From CALJUZ01 sp003387805 (GTDB taxonomy: Bacteria > Bacillota > Limnochordia > Limnochordales > ZCTH02-B6): 12,622 nt of DNA. A program made the translations under genes and the position numbers. Under the pieces are notes generated by a model. That model was not told the origin of the DNA. It searched no databases and saw only the letters and a program-made list of their open reading frames with translations. Positions 5,956 through 12,622 of the stretch are shown piece by piece; position 1 is the stretch's first letter, and each line of letters begins with the position of its first letter. Location of the stretch: positions 1 through 12,622 of the forward strand of contig CALJUZ010000178.1 in NCBI GenBank assembly GCA_937975235.1, in the 5' to 3' direction.

Positions 5956-6120
5956 GTGGCACCCGAGATGAAGGCGTACGAAGCTGACCCGGTCAAGCGG
6001 GCCGCGGAGACGAAGGGGATCGACACTCCGCGGGGGACGTGGGCGATTTTGCTGGGATACGCGGCGATTCTCGCCGGCTTGTGGATCTACGGGTATATCG
6101 AAATGCTGATCAGGAGTTGA
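5956..6120 (+). CDS. Cytochrome c oxidase subunit IIa (ba3-type, CbaD-like)
   Basis: A 54-residue single-span membrane protein: a polar N-terminus, then PRGTWAILLGYAAILAGLWIYGYIEML (about 25-51). In Thermus thermophilus ba3 oxidase, subunit IIa is a lone helix that packs against subunit I and replaces the first helix of ordinary subunit II. The KP/PRG-before-helix pattern and the place directly before subunit II fit. I start at GTG 5956 because AAGGAGGGGG lies 4-6 nt upstream; an ATG 69 bp earlier would overlap the previous gene and has no ribosome site. Its TGA is 4 nt before the next start, so translation is probably coupled. Confidence 0.85.
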   Translation: MAPEMKAYEADPVKRAAETKGIDTPRGTWAILLGYAAILAGLWIYGYIEMLIRS

Positions 6121-6124
6121 GCTT

Positions 6125-6601
6125 ATGCACATCGACAAGTACGAACGAAACTGGATTCGGCTGGCCGGCGGCATGCTTGTCGTGTTCCTGCTCGCCCTGA
6201 CGGTCAGCGCGTTTTTCCTTGGCATTCAGCTGCCGGGCATCGCCGACCACGCGACCCCCGTCGCGGCGGCGGGCGGCGAGTTCGACGTCAATCGGGGCTG
6301 GGTGCGGGAGCTGGCGCCGGGCCGCTACGAAGTGAACATGCGGGCCCGGGTCTGGGCCTTCGAGCCCAACGAGATCCGCATCCCCGCCGGCTCGACGGTG
6401 ACGTTCTACATCCACAGCGACGACATCATTCACGGTTTCAAGATCCAGGACACGACCGTGAGCCTGATGGTGTTTCCGGACGTGACGGCCATGGCGACGT
6501 ACACCTTCGAGAAGCCCGGGGAGTACCCGTTCGTCTGCCATGAGTACTGCGGTGCGGGCCACCACTTCATGAGCGGCCGCATCATCGTGGAGGCGTTGTA
6601 A
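6125..6601 (+). CDS. cbaB: ba3-type cytochrome c oxidase subunit II (CuA subunit)
   Basis: A 158-residue protein with one N-terminal membrane helix (about 12-34) and an extracytoplasmic cupredoxin domain. CuA ligands are all present: H103 (DIIHGF) and C138-H-E140-Y-C142-G-A-G-H146-H-F-M149. This subunit accepts electrons from cytochrome c or a cupredoxin and passes them to haem b in subunit I. YERNW near residue 6-10 matches the YEKGW of T. thermophilus subunit II, so E7 corresponds to the Glu15 that forms the entrance of the K proton channel. A single helix instead of two, with subunit IIa beside it, is diagnostic of the B family. The start ATG has AGGAG 8 nt upstream; the stop is one base before the subunit I start. 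Confidence 0.95.
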   Translation: MHIDKYERNWIRLAGGMLVVFLLALTVSAFFLGIQLPGIADHATPVAAAGGEFDVNRGWVRELAPGRYEVNMRARVWAFEPNEIRIPAGSTVTFYIHSDDIIHGFKIQDTTVSLMVFPDVTAMATYTFEKPGEYPFVCHEYCGAGHHFMSGRIIVEAL

Positions 6602-6602
6602 G

Positions 6603-8258
6603 ATGAGTCAAGTCGCGGCGAAGCAGTACGAAATGCCTCGTTCCGAGCGCAATTTGTACCTGTGGTTCATCGGCATCGGGTTCGCCCACCTCATGGTCGG
6701 CCTGTTCCTGGGCTTCATGCAGGGCATGCAGCACGCGGGCATCGACCTGTACCGGGTGATCCCCATCGTCAGGCACTACTACCAGGGCCTGACGGCGCAT
6801 GGCGTCTTCAACGTCCTCGTCTTCACGACGTTCTTTATCGCCGGCTTCCTGCTGTTCGCGACGGGGACGTCGCTGAAGAAGCCGGTTCCGCTGCGTCTCG
6901 GCTGGGTGACGTTCTGGGTGATGACCATCGGCCTGGCCCTGACCGACTACGCGATTTTCTCCAACACGTCGTCGGTGCTGTTTACGGCGTACTCGCCGCT
7001 GCAGGCTCACTGGACGTTCTACCTGGGCCTGGCCCTCATCGTCGTCGGCACGTGGCTGCAGCTGCTCATCGTGGGCCGCATGGTGCTTGACTGGCGCAAG
7101 GAGAACCCCGGTCAGCGCACGCCGCTGCTGGCCTTCGGCGCGCTGACGACGCTGCTGATGTGGGGCTTGGCGTCGATTCCGTTGGCGATTTTGTTCGTCG
7201 GCATTCTGCTGCCGTGGTCGCTGAACCTGATCCCGGGCGTGGACGTGCTCCTGAACCGCACGCTGTTCTGGATGTCGGGCCACCCCATCGTCTACTTCTG
7301 GCTGCTGCCGGCCTACGTGTCGTGGTACTTCATGCTGCCGAAGCAGGTGGGCGGCAAGCTGTTCAGCGAACCGCTGGCCCGGCTGGCGTTCCTGCTGTTC
7401 ATTCCGCTGTCCCTGCCGGTGGGCTTCCACCACCAGTACGTGGACCCCGGCGTGTCCGAGGGCTACAAGTACATTCACGCCATCTTGACGTTCGCCGTGT
7501 TCATGCCCTCCGTCATGACGGCCTTCACGGTGCTGGCGTCGCTGGAAACCGGCGGCCGGGCCCGGGGCGGCAAAGGCCTGTTCGGCTGGGTGCGGGCTCT
7601 GCCCTGGGGCGACCCGTCGGTGTCGGCGCAGCTGCTGGCTATGGTGCTGTTCGCTCTGGGCGGCGTCAGCGGCTTGATGAACGCCTCGTTCAACATGAAC
7701 CTGGTCATTCACAACACGCTGTTCGTGCCCGGGCACTTCCACCTGACGGTGGGCACCGGTTCCGCGCTGACCTTTATGGGCGTCGTGTACTGGCTGGTGC
7801 CGCACCTCACCGGGCGGCGCCTGTTCAGCCGGAAGATGGCCGTGCTGCAGACGTGGCTGTGGTTCATCGGCATGGCCATCATGTCCCGCGGCATGAGCTG
7901 GGCGGGCATGCTGGGCGCGCCGCGGCGGACCGCTCTGGGCGCGGCTCCGTACTTCATGGAGGAGTGGGTGCTGCCGTCCTGGTTCACGGCTATCGGCGGC
8001 ATCATCCTGACCGTCAGCGGGTTCATGTTCTTCTTCAACATGCTGGGCTCGCTGTGGCTGGCGCCTAAGGGCCAAAAGGTCGAGGTGCCCGTGGCCGAGC
8101 CGCTCATCGACGAGGGCGCGCGGATGCCTCTCTGGCTCGACCGCTTCACGGTCTGGGCCGGCGCCGCGGTGCTGCTGGTGGCCATCGCCTATACGCCCAC
8201 GTTAGTGCGGCTTATCAGTGACGCTAGCTTCACTGTTCCGGGACTGTCGCCATTCTAA
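6603..8258 (+). CDS. cbaA: ba3-type haem-copper oxidase subunit I
   Basis: A 551-residue polytopic membrane protein (about 13 helices), the catalytic O2-reducing and proton-pumping subunit. Ligands seen: H66 and H380 (low-spin haem), H378 (high-spin haem, PGHFH), and H227, H276 and H277 (CuB), with Y231 of HPIVY as the cross-linked Tyr. From memory of T. thermophilus ba3 (H72, H233, Y237, H282/283, H384, H386), every position is shifted by exactly 6. K-channel residues Y238, Y242, S255 and T306 occur at the same offset. The A-family D-channel motif is absent, as expected for the B family. GGAGG lies 9 nt upstream of the ATG. It is the last gene of the operon before the terminator at 8411-8459. 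The haem type cannot be read from sequence. Confidence 0.97.
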   Translation: MSQVAAKQYEMPRSERNLYLWFIGIGFAHLMVGLFLGFMQGMQHAGIDLYRVIPIVRHYYQGLTAHGVFNVLVFTTFFIAGFLLFATGTSLKKPVPLRLGWVTFWVMTIGLALTDYAIFSNTSSVLFTAYSPLQAHWTFYLGLALIVVGTWLQLLIVGRMVLDWRKENPGQRTPLLAFGALTTLLMWGLASIPLAILFVGILLPWSLNLIPGVDVLLNRTLFWMSGHPIVYFWLLPAYVSWYFMLPKQVGGKLFSEPLARLAFLLFIPLSLPVGFHHQYVDPGVSEGYKYIHAILTFAVFMPSVMTAFTVLASLETGGRARGGKGLFGWVRALPWGDPSVSAQLLAMVLFALGGVSGLMNASFNMNLVIHNTLFVPGHFHLTVGTGSALTFMGVVYWLVPHLTGRRLFSRKMAVLQTWLWFIGMAIMSRGMSWAGMLGAPRRTALGAAPYFMEEWVLPSWFTAIGGIILTVSGFMFFFNMLGSLWLAPKGQKVEVPVAEPLIDEGARMPLWLDRFTVWAGAAVLLVAIAYTPTLVRLISDASFTVPGLSPF

Positions 8259-8631
8259 AGTCTTCGCCAGGGACCGCTCTTTTTGGGGTGGGGAGGCGCG
8301 GTCCCGGCGGCCCGCCTTCCCGGGGGCCGGCGCCGCAGGAGCCCGCGGGAAGGCGCCGACAATACTCGCTCGCCAACGACGGCGCACATCCCGGATGATG
8401 TTATACACCCACAGGTCCGGCTCGACGCGGCTTTCCGGCGTCGGGCCGGACCTGTTTTTCGCGCCCCCGCCCGGGCGAAAAATACCGCGAAATGTGGTAT
8501 GCGAAAAACGCGGCCGGCTGGTAGAGTGGGGCTGCGGACCGGGCGGCGCCGGGCGGCCGGCGGCCACGGCCGGGTCGGCCTGCGTTTCGCGCCGTGTCCG
8601 TGCACGAATCTCTGCGTGTGGAGGGATGCGC
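8259..8631. other. 3' leader of the oxidase operon and gap before the TPR gene
   Basis: No gene is supported. Two hairpins without T-runs follow the stop of subunit I: GGGACCGC (8270-8277) with GCGGTCCC (8298-8305), and GCCTTCCCG (8314-8322) with CGGGAAGGC (8346-8354). The intrinsic terminator follows at 8411-8459. Past it, ATACC-N9-GGTAT (about 8479-8500) is a small inverted repeat that may belong to the promoter of the next gene; no clear -35/-10 pair is visible. Confidence 0.5.
8411..8459 (+). terminator. Strong intrinsic terminator of the oxidase operon
   Basis: ACAGGTCCGGC pairs with GCCGGACCTGT, continuing after one T/G mismatch into CGACGC with GCGTCG around a 9-nt loop, and runs directly into TTTTT. 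The stem has 17 pairs. It lies about 150 nt after the subunit I stop. Confidence 0.9.
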
Positions 8632-10005
8632 ATGCACGCGAGCGGAAAGGGCCGGCGGCCGCGGGGCGCGGCCGGACGCGCCGGGCGCCGCCTGCGGGAG
8701 GATGCGGCGCCGGTGTGGGGCACGGACCCCGACTTCGGCGATCCGGTCAGCGAGGAGGCGGCCCGTCTTATCGAGCGAGCCCATGAGGCCTTGTTCGAAG
8801 GGCGGGTGGCCGAAGCCGAATACCTGATGCGCCGGGCGCTGGCGTTCGGGCACTTCACCGCCGTCTACAACAACCTCGCGCTGCTGCAGCTGGAGCACCA
8901 CCACCGGCCCGACGAGGCGCTGAAATTGCTGCGGAAAAACCTCGACTCGCCCCGCGTGCCCTGGCAGCCTTTCACCCGGGCCGTCGCTGCCCGGTGCCTG
9001 CTGCGCATGGACCGGCGGGAGGAGGCCCGGGAGGTTCTGCAGCAAGCCATCCGGGATTTCGAGGCCGGCCTGAACGCAGACATCAACCGGGAGCCGTGGG
9101 CCCGCCGTGCTTGGTCCGAGTACATTTCCAAGATTCTGGAGGCCGCCGGCGAGCTGGGCGATCACCGGCTCGTCTGGAACTTGTACCGCCGCTGGCGTAA
9201 GCACGTGGTGCTCAACTCCAGCCACGCGCTGGGCGGCATCGCGGCCTTCAATCTGGGACGTTTCCGGGCCGCGGCCGAGGCGTGGCGGCTGGCGCAGGAC
9301 GAGATGCGCCCGTTTCTGCGCATGTACGAGGCGGTGGCCCAATGGTGCGACCAGGGCTTGATCGAACCGTTTCCGCTGGACTACGGGCTGGGCGGGCCGG
9401 ATCCGCTGCACGAGCTGATTCCGTTCTTGATGGGCGTACGGCCGCCCCTGCTGGCGCCCGTGTACCTGGCCGAAGACGGCCGGCCGGCGGTGGTGACGCT
9501 GAACACCTTGGACGAGGCGGACGACGGGCCGCCGGGGCCCGACGCGCGCGTGGCCGCCCGCGTCCTGGAAGACGCGCCTTTGGATGACGACGACTTGGAT
9601 GACCCGGAAAGGCCGGAGTTCACTTTGTCGGAGGAGGAGCGGGCGGCGGAGCGGGCCGCGTACTTGACCCGCTTCGCCGCGGCCATGCAGCGGCCCGCCA
9701 ACCGGATGCTGCTGATTTGGATGGCGTTTCGGTACTTTCTCGAGCGGCGCCCGCCGCGGGAGAAGCGCCCGGTCTTTCTCCGGGGCGTGCGGGAGCTCAT
9801 CGCCGCCGGGGGCGACTGGGGCGCGGCCACGGCCCGGCGTCTGTTCGCCGCCGCGGACATCGAGCTGGACCTGAAGGAGGCCGCGGCCCGGGGCCTGATG
9901 GACGCTGGGCTGCTGGGCGAGGACGCCACGGTGCACATGTGGTGGAACGGCCGCATGCAGGACGTCCCCTTCAAGGCGGGCGAGCTGCGGGTGGCGGAAG
10001 TCTGA
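8632..10005 (+). CDS. TPR-like helical protein of unknown function
   Basis: A 457-residue soluble protein with no signal peptide or membrane span. Residues 40-105 look like TPR-type helix pairs (EAARLIERAHEALFEGRVAE, then AVYNNLALLQLEH and PDEALKLLRKNL). Residues 115-145 and 160-225 continue with further helical hairpins (REEAREVLQQAI, ALGGIAAFNLGRFRAAAEAW). An acidic linker at 311-328 (LEDAPLDDDDLDDPERPE) separates these from a helical C-terminal part (330-425), which ends in a Trp-rich tail (VHMWWNGRMQDVPF). The ATG at 8632 has GGAGGG 6 nt upstream; the in-frame ATG at 8626 touches that site and is rejected. TPR proteins are scaffolds, so a partner is expected but not identifiable. It follows the oxidase terminator and so is probably a separate transcript. 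I do not recognise a named family. Confidence 0.8.
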   Translation: MHASGKGRRPRGAAGRAGRRLREDAAPVWGTDPDFGDPVSEEAARLIERAHEALFEGRVAEAEYLMRRALAFGHFTAVYNNLALLQLEHHHRPDEALKLLRKNLDSPRVPWQPFTRAVAARCLLRMDRREEAREVLQQAIRDFEAGLNADINREPWARRAWSEYISKILEAAGELGDHRLVWNLYRRWRKHVVLNSSHALGGIAAFNLGRFRAAAEAWRLAQDEMRPFLRMYEAVAQWCDQGLIEPFPLDYGLGGPDPLHELIPFLMGVRPPLLAPVYLAEDGRPAVVTLNTLDEADDGPPGPDARVAARVLEDAPLDDDDLDDPERPEFTLSEEERAAERAAYLTRFAAAMQRPANRMLLIWMAFRYFLERRPPREKRPVFLRGVRELIAAGGDWGAATARRLFAAADIELDLKEAAARGLMDAGLLGEDATVHMWWNGRMQDVPFKAGELRVAEV

Positions 10006-10136
10006 CGGGGCCGGCCCGCCGGCGGTCCGCCCGGACAAGGTGATGCGCGCCCGCCGTCGAAGCTTGAACGGCGATCCTTGCGGGAGCGCCGCGGGCGCTT
10101 CCTGCGGCTGGAGAACAAGGACGGAGGGACGGCGGC

Positions 10137-11297
10137 GTGACGGAACGGGTGGCCGTGTTTCGCACGGTGCGGGAGTTTCATTTCGGCGCGGGGGCTGCGG
10201 CCTTGGCGGGCGCCGTGGTCCGGGGCCTGGGCCGGCGGGCCGCCGTCATCGCCGGCGGCCGCTCGGCCCGGGGAAGCGGGGCGCTGGACACGGTGGAGGC
10301 GAGCTTGCACGAAGCCGGCGTGGTGGCGGCCGTGTTTTTCACGCCGGCGGGCGAGCCTACGGTGGCCGGCGTTGAAGAGGCCCGGGCGTTCGCTCGCGAG
10401 CACGGCGCGGACGTCATCGTGGGAGTGGGCGGCGGCAGCGCGCTGGACACCGCCAAGGCCGCGGCCGGCTTGTTTTTCTCGGAACATCCCGTCGCGCGGC
10501 ACTTCAGCGGCCAGGCGCCGCTGCCGCCGCGCCCCTTGCCGTGGGTCGGCGTCCCGACCACCGCAGGCGCGGGCGCGGAGATGACGCCCAACGCGGTGTT
10601 GACGGATGAGGAGACCAACGTAAAGAAAAGTTTGCGGGACTGGAGCTGGCTGGCCGCGGCCGCCCTGGTCGATCCGCTGCTGACCCGCTCGTGCCCGCCG
10701 CGGGTGACGGCCTTCAGCGGCATGGACGCCTTCGTGCAAGCGGTGGAGTCGTACACCAGCCGTCTGGCTACGCCCTTGACGGAAGCCGTAAGCCTGCAGG
10801 CCGCCGCGGCCGTGGCCCGGGGGCTCTTGCCCGCCTTCCGCGACGGGCGGGACGTCGAGGCCCGGACGGCCGTGGCCTGGGGCGCGTCTATGGCGGGCAT
10901 GGCCCTGGCCAACGCGCGGCTGGGCGCGGTGCACGGCTTCGCGCACCCGGTGGGCACTCACTTGGGACTCCCCCACGGCTTGGCGTGCGCGATCTTGCTG
11001 CCCGCGGTGGTGGAATACAACATGCGGGCCGTGGGGGCCAAGTACGCGCGGCTGGCGCGGGAGATCGGCGCGGCCGCGGCCGATGCGAGCGATGAGGACG
11101 CGGCGGCCGCGTTTCTGGAATACGTGAAGAAGCTGAACGCGGCCCTGGGCATTCCCGCCCGGCTGGGCGAGGCGGGCCTCAAGCCGGACATGATCGACGA
11201 CATCGTGGCGCAGACGCTGCCTTCGGGTTCCCTGGCGGCCAACCCGGTGGACGTGCCCGAGGAAGACTTGCGCGCGCTTCTCCTCCAGCAGCTGTGA
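10137..11297 (+). CDS. Iron-containing (group III) alcohol dehydrogenase family protein
   Basis: A 386-residue cytosolic NAD(P)-linked oxidoreductase of normal family length. GVGGGSALDTAK (96-107) is the dinucleotide-binding loop, and PTTAGAGAE (140-148) is the second signature, usually PTTAGTGSE. The metal site by comparison with E. coli FucO (D196, H200, H263, H277; H267 near catalysis) would be D197, Q201, H266 and H280, with H270 as the catalytic-side His. So one His ligand is Gln (GMDAFVQAVES). I recall relatives with DALTQxIE, so this may mark a subfamily rather than decay. The substrate is unknown (aldehyde or alcohol). GTG start with GGAGGG 8 nt upstream. It lies 131 bp after the TPR gene on the same strand, with no clear terminator between, so co-transcription is possible. 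It converges with the YfkAB gene. Confidence 0.9.
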   Translation: MTERVAVFRTVREFHFGAGAAALAGAVVRGLGRRAAVIAGGRSARGSGALDTVEASLHEAGVVAAVFFTPAGEPTVAGVEEARAFAREHGADVIVGVGGGSALDTAKAAAGLFFSEHPVARHFSGQAPLPPRPLPWVGVPTTAGAGAEMTPNAVLTDEETNVKKSLRDWSWLAAAALVDPLLTRSCPPRVTAFSGMDAFVQAVESYTSRLATPLTEAVSLQAAAAVARGLLPAFRDGRDVEARTAVAWGASMAGMALANARLGAVHGFAHPVGTHLGLPHGLACAILLPAVVEYNMRAVGAKYARLAREIGAAAADASDEDAAAAFLEYVKKLNAALGIPARLGEAGLKPDMIDDIVAQTLPSGSLAANPVDVPEEDLRALLLQQL

Positions 11298-11381
11298 CGG
11301 GGCCGCGGCGAAAACCGGGCCGGCGGGCCGAAAACCGCTGGACCGGGCGCCGGCTCCGAAATGGCAAGGCCGGCGGCCGGC

Positions 11382-12476
11382 TCAAAGGCCGGCCGCGGCC
11401 GGCAGCGGCTCCAGCGCCCGCCGGGCCGTGAAGTCCACGTCCTGGAAGTACGTGCGGGCTACGATGCCGTTGGGGCCCAGACAGCCGGCTTCCGGGCACA
11501 CGCACCGGTACGGCTTGTACGACAGGTCCTCTTGATAGCGGGCGAAGGCTTCGGGCAGCGTCACCCCGTCCAGGATGCTGCCCAACGGGGCCGGGTTGCC
11601 GAAGTCGGTGACCCGGATGCGGCCCGTCATGCCGTCCACGTTCAGGCGCGAGCGGCCGTCGGGGTCGTTGCGGATGGTGGTGTTGGGCGTCATCTGTACC
11701 CGCCGCCACAGCGCCCGGTGGGACGGCTCCGGGCTGCACGGGAAAAAGGGAAAGGTGCCGAACAAGATCCACACGTCCGGATCCCGTTCGTCCAGCAAGC
11801 GCTCCACCGCCGCCGCGGTTTCCTCCAGGGACAAAACCGGCAGGGCGGCGGCCCACGAGACGGGGTAGCGCGGGTGCACTTCGTGCCGCCGGCAGCCTTG
11901 GGCGCCCAGCCGGCGGTTGAAGGCGCCCAGATAGGCCGCGGTTTCGGGCGTCATCATGCTTTCCGCGCTGACGAACCAGCCGCGCGCGGACAGCGCCTCC
12001 ATGTTGTCCAGCATGCGCCGGAACAGCTTCTCCGCCGCCGCCGGCCGCAGGCCCGAGACGGCTTCAAAATCCCGCTGATCCCGGTAGTTCCAGCTGACGT
12101 GCAGGACGTCGATGAGCCCTTCCAGGGGCAAATAGCGCTCCAGGGGCAGCGTCAGGTTGGAGTTGACTTGGGTGGCCAGGCCCCGGTCTTTCGCGTAGCG
12201 CAGCAGCGGCGTCACCCACTGCTCGACCACTTCCCGGCTGACCATGGGCTCGCCGCCGGTCAGGCTCAGCGTCTTCAGGTCCGGCGCCTGGTCCAGCGCG
12301 TCGATGATGGTTTCCACCGGCAGGCGGAACGGATCTTTGCCCATGAGCTGATCGCCTACGGCGCAGTGCGCGCAGCGCAGGTTGCACATGTTGGTGACGG
12401 ACACTTCCACGCTGGACAGCACCGCCTGGTGGGGCGACGGGCGGTGGGCCAGCGGTTCCCACGGATCCCGAATCAA
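11382..12476 (-). CDS. yfkAB: YfkAB-type radical SAM/CxCxxxxC protein
   Basis: A 364-residue cytosolic radical SAM protein. CNLRCAHC gives the cluster Cys at 31, 35 and 38 (C-x3-C-x2-C); SLTGGEP near 71-77 is the SAM-binding GGE motif; and C325-V-C327-P-E-A-G-C332-LGPN is the C-terminal CxCxxxxC motif that defines the YfkAB family, probably an auxiliary Fe-S site. The DPWEPL opening and SVEVSVTNMCNLRC agree with that family as I know it. In Bacillus it may be read as two genes, yfkA and yfkB; here it is one intact frame. The reaction is unknown. I chose TTG 12476 because AAGGAGG lies 7 nt upstream. A GTG 48 nt earlier would put the ribosome site inside the gene and overlaps the promoter candidate. 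Confidence 0.92.
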   Translation of the reverse strand: MIRDPWEPLAHRPSPHQAVLSSVEVSVTNMCNLRCAHCAVGDQLMGKDPFRLPVETIIDALDQAPDLKTLSLTGGEPMVSREVVEQWVTPLLRYAKDRGLATQVNSNLTLPLERYLPLEGLIDVLHVSWNYRDQRDFEAVSGLRPAAAEKLFRRMLDNMEALSARGWFVSAESMMTPETAAYLGAFNRRLGAQGCRRHEVHPRYPVSWAAALPVLSLEETAAAVERLLDERDPDVWILFGTFPFFPCSPEPSHRALWRRVQMTPNTTIRNDPDGRSRLNVDGMTGRIRVTDFGNPAPLGSILDGVTLPEAFARYQEDLSYKPYRCVCPEAGCLGPNGIVARTYFQDVDFTARRALEPLPAAAGL

Positions 12477-12483
12477 GGGAAGT

Positions 12484-12490
12484 CCTCCTT
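12484..12490 (-). promoter_or_regulatory. Ribosome binding site deciding the yfkAB start
   Basis: AAGGAGG on the minus strand, 7 nt before TTG 12476. The spacing is ideal and favours the unusual TTG codon over the upstream GTG at 12524. Confidence 0.85.
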
Positions 12491-12514
12491 CATTTGACGC
12501 CCCGAGCAGGGTGT

Positions 12515-12523
12515 ATTTTATCA
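12515..12523 (-). promoter_or_regulatory. Extended -10 promoter candidate for yfkAB
   Basis: On the minus strand TGATAAAAT fits TGnTAAAAT, an extended -10 element, in the only A+T-rich patch upstream of the gene. There is no recognisable -35. Transcription would begin near 12508, giving a leader of about 30 nt. Confidence 0.4.
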
Positions 12524-12546
12524 CAAGGAGAAAGGGCGCGCCGGTG

Positions 12547-12622
12547 TCAGGGCCGGGGATCGGGCGGCTTTTTCGGCGGGACGGCCTCCGCGGGCGCCGC
12601 CGCGGTTCCGTCCGGCGCGGCG
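12547..12622 (-). CDS. Possible C-terminal end of an upstream gene (partial)
   Basis: On the minus strand the last 24 codons of an open frame end in TGA at 12547-12549, encoding AAPDGTAAAPAEAVPPKKPP followed by DPRP. This Ala/Pro/Lys-rich text looks like a disordered protein tail, but G+C-rich noncoding DNA could give the same. The gene would extend beyond the window, with yfkAB next on the same strand. Confidence 0.3.
   Translation of the reverse strand, partial: AAPDGTAAAPAEAVPPKKPPDPRP

Noticed and set aside
6582..8075. 497-codon minus-strand open frame
   Set aside because: Antisense to oxidase subunit I, which has all metal ligands; the shadow is Gln/His/Arg-rich, typical of reversed membrane-protein codons.
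8401..10038. 545-codon minus-strand frame opposite the TPR gene
   Set aside because: It runs through the terminator at 8411-8459, has no ribosome site, and has composition typical of a reverse-strand shadow.
10082..10099. Hairpin AGCGCC-GCG-GGCGCT between the TPR and dehydrogenase genes as a terminator
   Set aside because: A six-pair stem with no T-run; it cannot be told from chance in G+C-rich DNA.
11298..11381. Bidirectional terminator between the converging dehydrogenase and yfkAB genes
   Set aside because: GGCCGGC-rich inverted sequence is present, but without T-runs in either direction; CGAAAACCG occurs twice but forms no clear stem.
11361..12497. 378-codon plus-strand open frame opposite yfkAB
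   Set aside because: The minus strand encodes a recognised family with both Fe-S motifs; this frame is its antisense shadow.

Overview
The window is a G+C-rich chromosomal segment. I infer a Bacillota (Firmicutes) lineage, possibly thermophilic and of the Limnochordia/Symbiobacterium/Thermaerobacter sort. The reasons are strong AGGAGG-type ribosome sites, GTG and TTG starts, a YfkAB-type radical SAM protein (a family best known from Bacillota), and a compact ba3-type (B-family) cytochrome oxidase operon like those of Thermus and thermophilic bacilli. This taxonomic placement is inference and is not proven here.

Layout. (1) 274-843, minus: an NAD(P)H-dependent FMN reductase of the ChrR/azoreductase kind. 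(2) 844-2086: about 1.24 kb with no convincing gene, containing a degenerate G+C tandem repeat and, at 1427-1977, three regularly spaced copies of a 90-96 bp near-palindrome, the middle one inverted. (3) 2087-3307, minus: a radical SAM protein with a five-fold pentapeptide repeat encoded by 15-bp tandem repeats. (4) 3308-3687: a divergent intergenic region with four CACAACTC repeats, a perfect GGGACA-AA-TGTCCC palindrome and a second 15-bp tandem repeat. (5) 3688-4647, plus: a membrane-anchored DUF4097 beta-repeat protein, followed by a likely terminator. (6) 4648-5230: a regulatory region with several GGGACA/TGTCCC half-sites.

(7) 5231-8258, plus: the respiratory operon. It encodes a Sco-like membrane thioredoxin-fold protein lacking the copper ligands, oxidase subunit IIa, CuA subunit II and haem-copper subunit I. 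A long 3' leader with hairpins follows, then a strong intrinsic terminator at 8411-8459. (8) 8632-10005: a soluble TPR-like protein of unknown function. (9) 10137-11297: an iron-type alcohol dehydrogenase family protein with Gln at one metal-ligand position. (10) 11382-12476, minus and convergent: YfkAB radical SAM protein, with its own extended -10 promoter candidate. The right edge may hold the last codons of another minus-strand gene.

The oxidase operon is the one clear functional unit: a terminal O2 reductase with its three structural subunits in the order IIa-II-I, preceded by what looks like a non-copper-binding Sco relative. The other genes are single redox or unknown genes with no evident shared pathway. 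The least explained signals are the palindrome family at 1427-1977, the recurring short G+C tandem repeats in both coding and noncoding DNA, and the shared GGGACA/TGTCCC motif in front of two membrane-protein transcription units.
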